Below, piece after piece: positions 5,040-5,483 of a stretch of DNA of 5,483 bases (position 1 is the stretch's first letter; each line of letters begins with the position of its first letter). The notes under the pieces are model-generated. The model was not told the DNA's origin. It did not search any database and saw only the letters and a list, made by a program, of their open reading frames with translations. This DNA comes from Chloroflexota bacterium (lineage in GTDB: Bacteria > Chloroflexota > Dormibacteria > Aeolococcales > Aeolococcaceae). The DNA lies in NCBI GenBank assembly GCA_005889515.1, contig VBHE01000095.1:12291-17773 (forward strand). Direction: 5' to 3'. The position numbers and the translations under genes are program-made.

Positions 5040-5483
5040 ATGACCTCCTTCCACCCCCCCGCACAGGACCCGGCCCAGGGCTTCTCCGACAGCGCCGCCC
5101 GCTGGCGGATGGAGGCGACCGGTGCCGCCGTCCCGGCTGCGGTGGCGGCGCCCGACGGCGGCCGGCAGAACCAGCCGGGCACCAACCAGTCGGTGTCGAC
5201 CTGGAACATGGAGCCGGTCATCGAGCTCAAGGACCTGCGCAAGGCCTTCGGCGCCTTCAAGGTGCTCGACGGGGTGACCTGCCGGATCCCCAAGGGCGGG
5301 GTCACCGCCCTGATGGGCCCGTCGGGGACGGGGAAGAGCGTCAGCCTCCGCCACATCGTCGGCCTGCTCATGCCCGACGCGGGCGACATCGTGGTCAACG
5401 GCAAGTCGGTCCCCCGTTTGAGGGAGAAGGAGATCCTGGAGCTGCGTCGTTCCATCGGTATGCTGTTTCAGGACGGCGCCCTC
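5040..5483 (+). CDS. mlaF: MlaF/Mkl-type ABC transporter ATPase, N-terminal part (truncated by window end)
   Basis: Partial gene: 148 codons, with the C-terminus beyond the window. It should be the ATP-hydrolysing subunit that powers the two adjacent permeases. From residue 59 it follows the MlaF/MceG pattern: V-I-E-L-K-D-L-R-K-A-F-G (60-71), Walker A G-P-S-G-T-G-K-S (93-100), then V-S-L-R-H-I-V-G-L-L (101-110), P-D-A-G-D-I (112-117), and the Q-loop region G-M-L-F-Q-D-G-A-L with Gln at 144. The S-V-x-L-R after Walker A and F-Q-x-G-A-L are typical of the Mce/Mla branch. Walker B, signature and H-loop are out of view. Residues 1-57 are an Ala/Pro/Gln/Asn-containing, probably disordered extension; starts at 5109 (residue 24) or 5208 (residue 57) would remove part or all of it. 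The start lies 16 nt after the second permease stop, so it is clearly in the same operon. Confidence 0.9.
   Translation, partial: MTSFHPPAQDPAQGFSDSAARWRMEATGAAVPAAVAAPDGGRQNQPGTNQSVSTWNMEPVIELKDLRKAFGAFKVLDGVTCRIPKGGVTALMGPSGTGKSVSLRHIVGLLMPDAGDIVVNGKSVPRLREKEILELRRSIGMLFQDGAL

Noticed and set aside
4160..5455. 431-codon minus-strand open frame opposite the second permease and ATPase
   Set aside because: His/Asp/Gly/Val-rich translation without motifs. The plus strand carries the MlaE coupling signature and a Walker A, so this is a shadow frame.

Overview
The window is very GC-rich DNA, with mostly G or C at third codon positions. It carries two divergent gene groups separated by a 197-bp intergenic region (3260-3456). 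All five genes are recognisable at family level. The two outermost genes are cut by the window edges. No RNA gene, insertion sequence, CRISPR array, integrase or other mobility marker is visible, so this looks like chromosomal DNA. The gene content and two-permease transporter layout suggest a high-GC actinobacterium or a related high-GC terrestrial lineage such as Dormibacterota or Chloroflexota. The window has no marker gene that settles this.

Left, minus strand (1-3259), in transcription order. First is a 508-aa membrane protein that joins a dolichyl-phosphate-mannose-synthase-like GT2 glycosyltransferase, a GtrA four-helix membrane domain and a C-terminal GAF-like domain. Next, after 118 nt, is a 421-aa lipoprotein of the branched-chain amino acid/urea/amide ABC substrate-binding family. 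Last is the start of a multi-membrane-span protein that looks like a CPBP (CAAX protease/bacteriocin-processing) family intramembrane protease. Its GTG start overlaps the stop of the binding protein.

Right, plus strand (3457-5483). Two consecutive MlaE/YrbE permeases of 259 aa each are followed at once by a MlaF/Mkl-type ATPase, truncated by the window end. This is the core of an Mce/Mla-type lipid or sterol ABC importer. Two distinct permeases are typical of actinobacterial mce loci, whereas proteobacterial mla has one. Mce/MlaD substrate-binding genes would be expected just beyond the window.

The divergent intergenic region holds a strong 25-bp dyad (GTGACGCA-N9-TGCGTCAC) immediately upstream of a near-consensus -10 box (TATACT) pointing at the permease operon. 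It is a good candidate operator. The most unusual items are the GT2-GtrA-GAF fusion, this operator-like dyad, the long low-complexity N-terminal extension of the ATPase, and a substrate-binding lipoprotein with no cognate permease in view. I see no clear evidence of a wholly new biological system.
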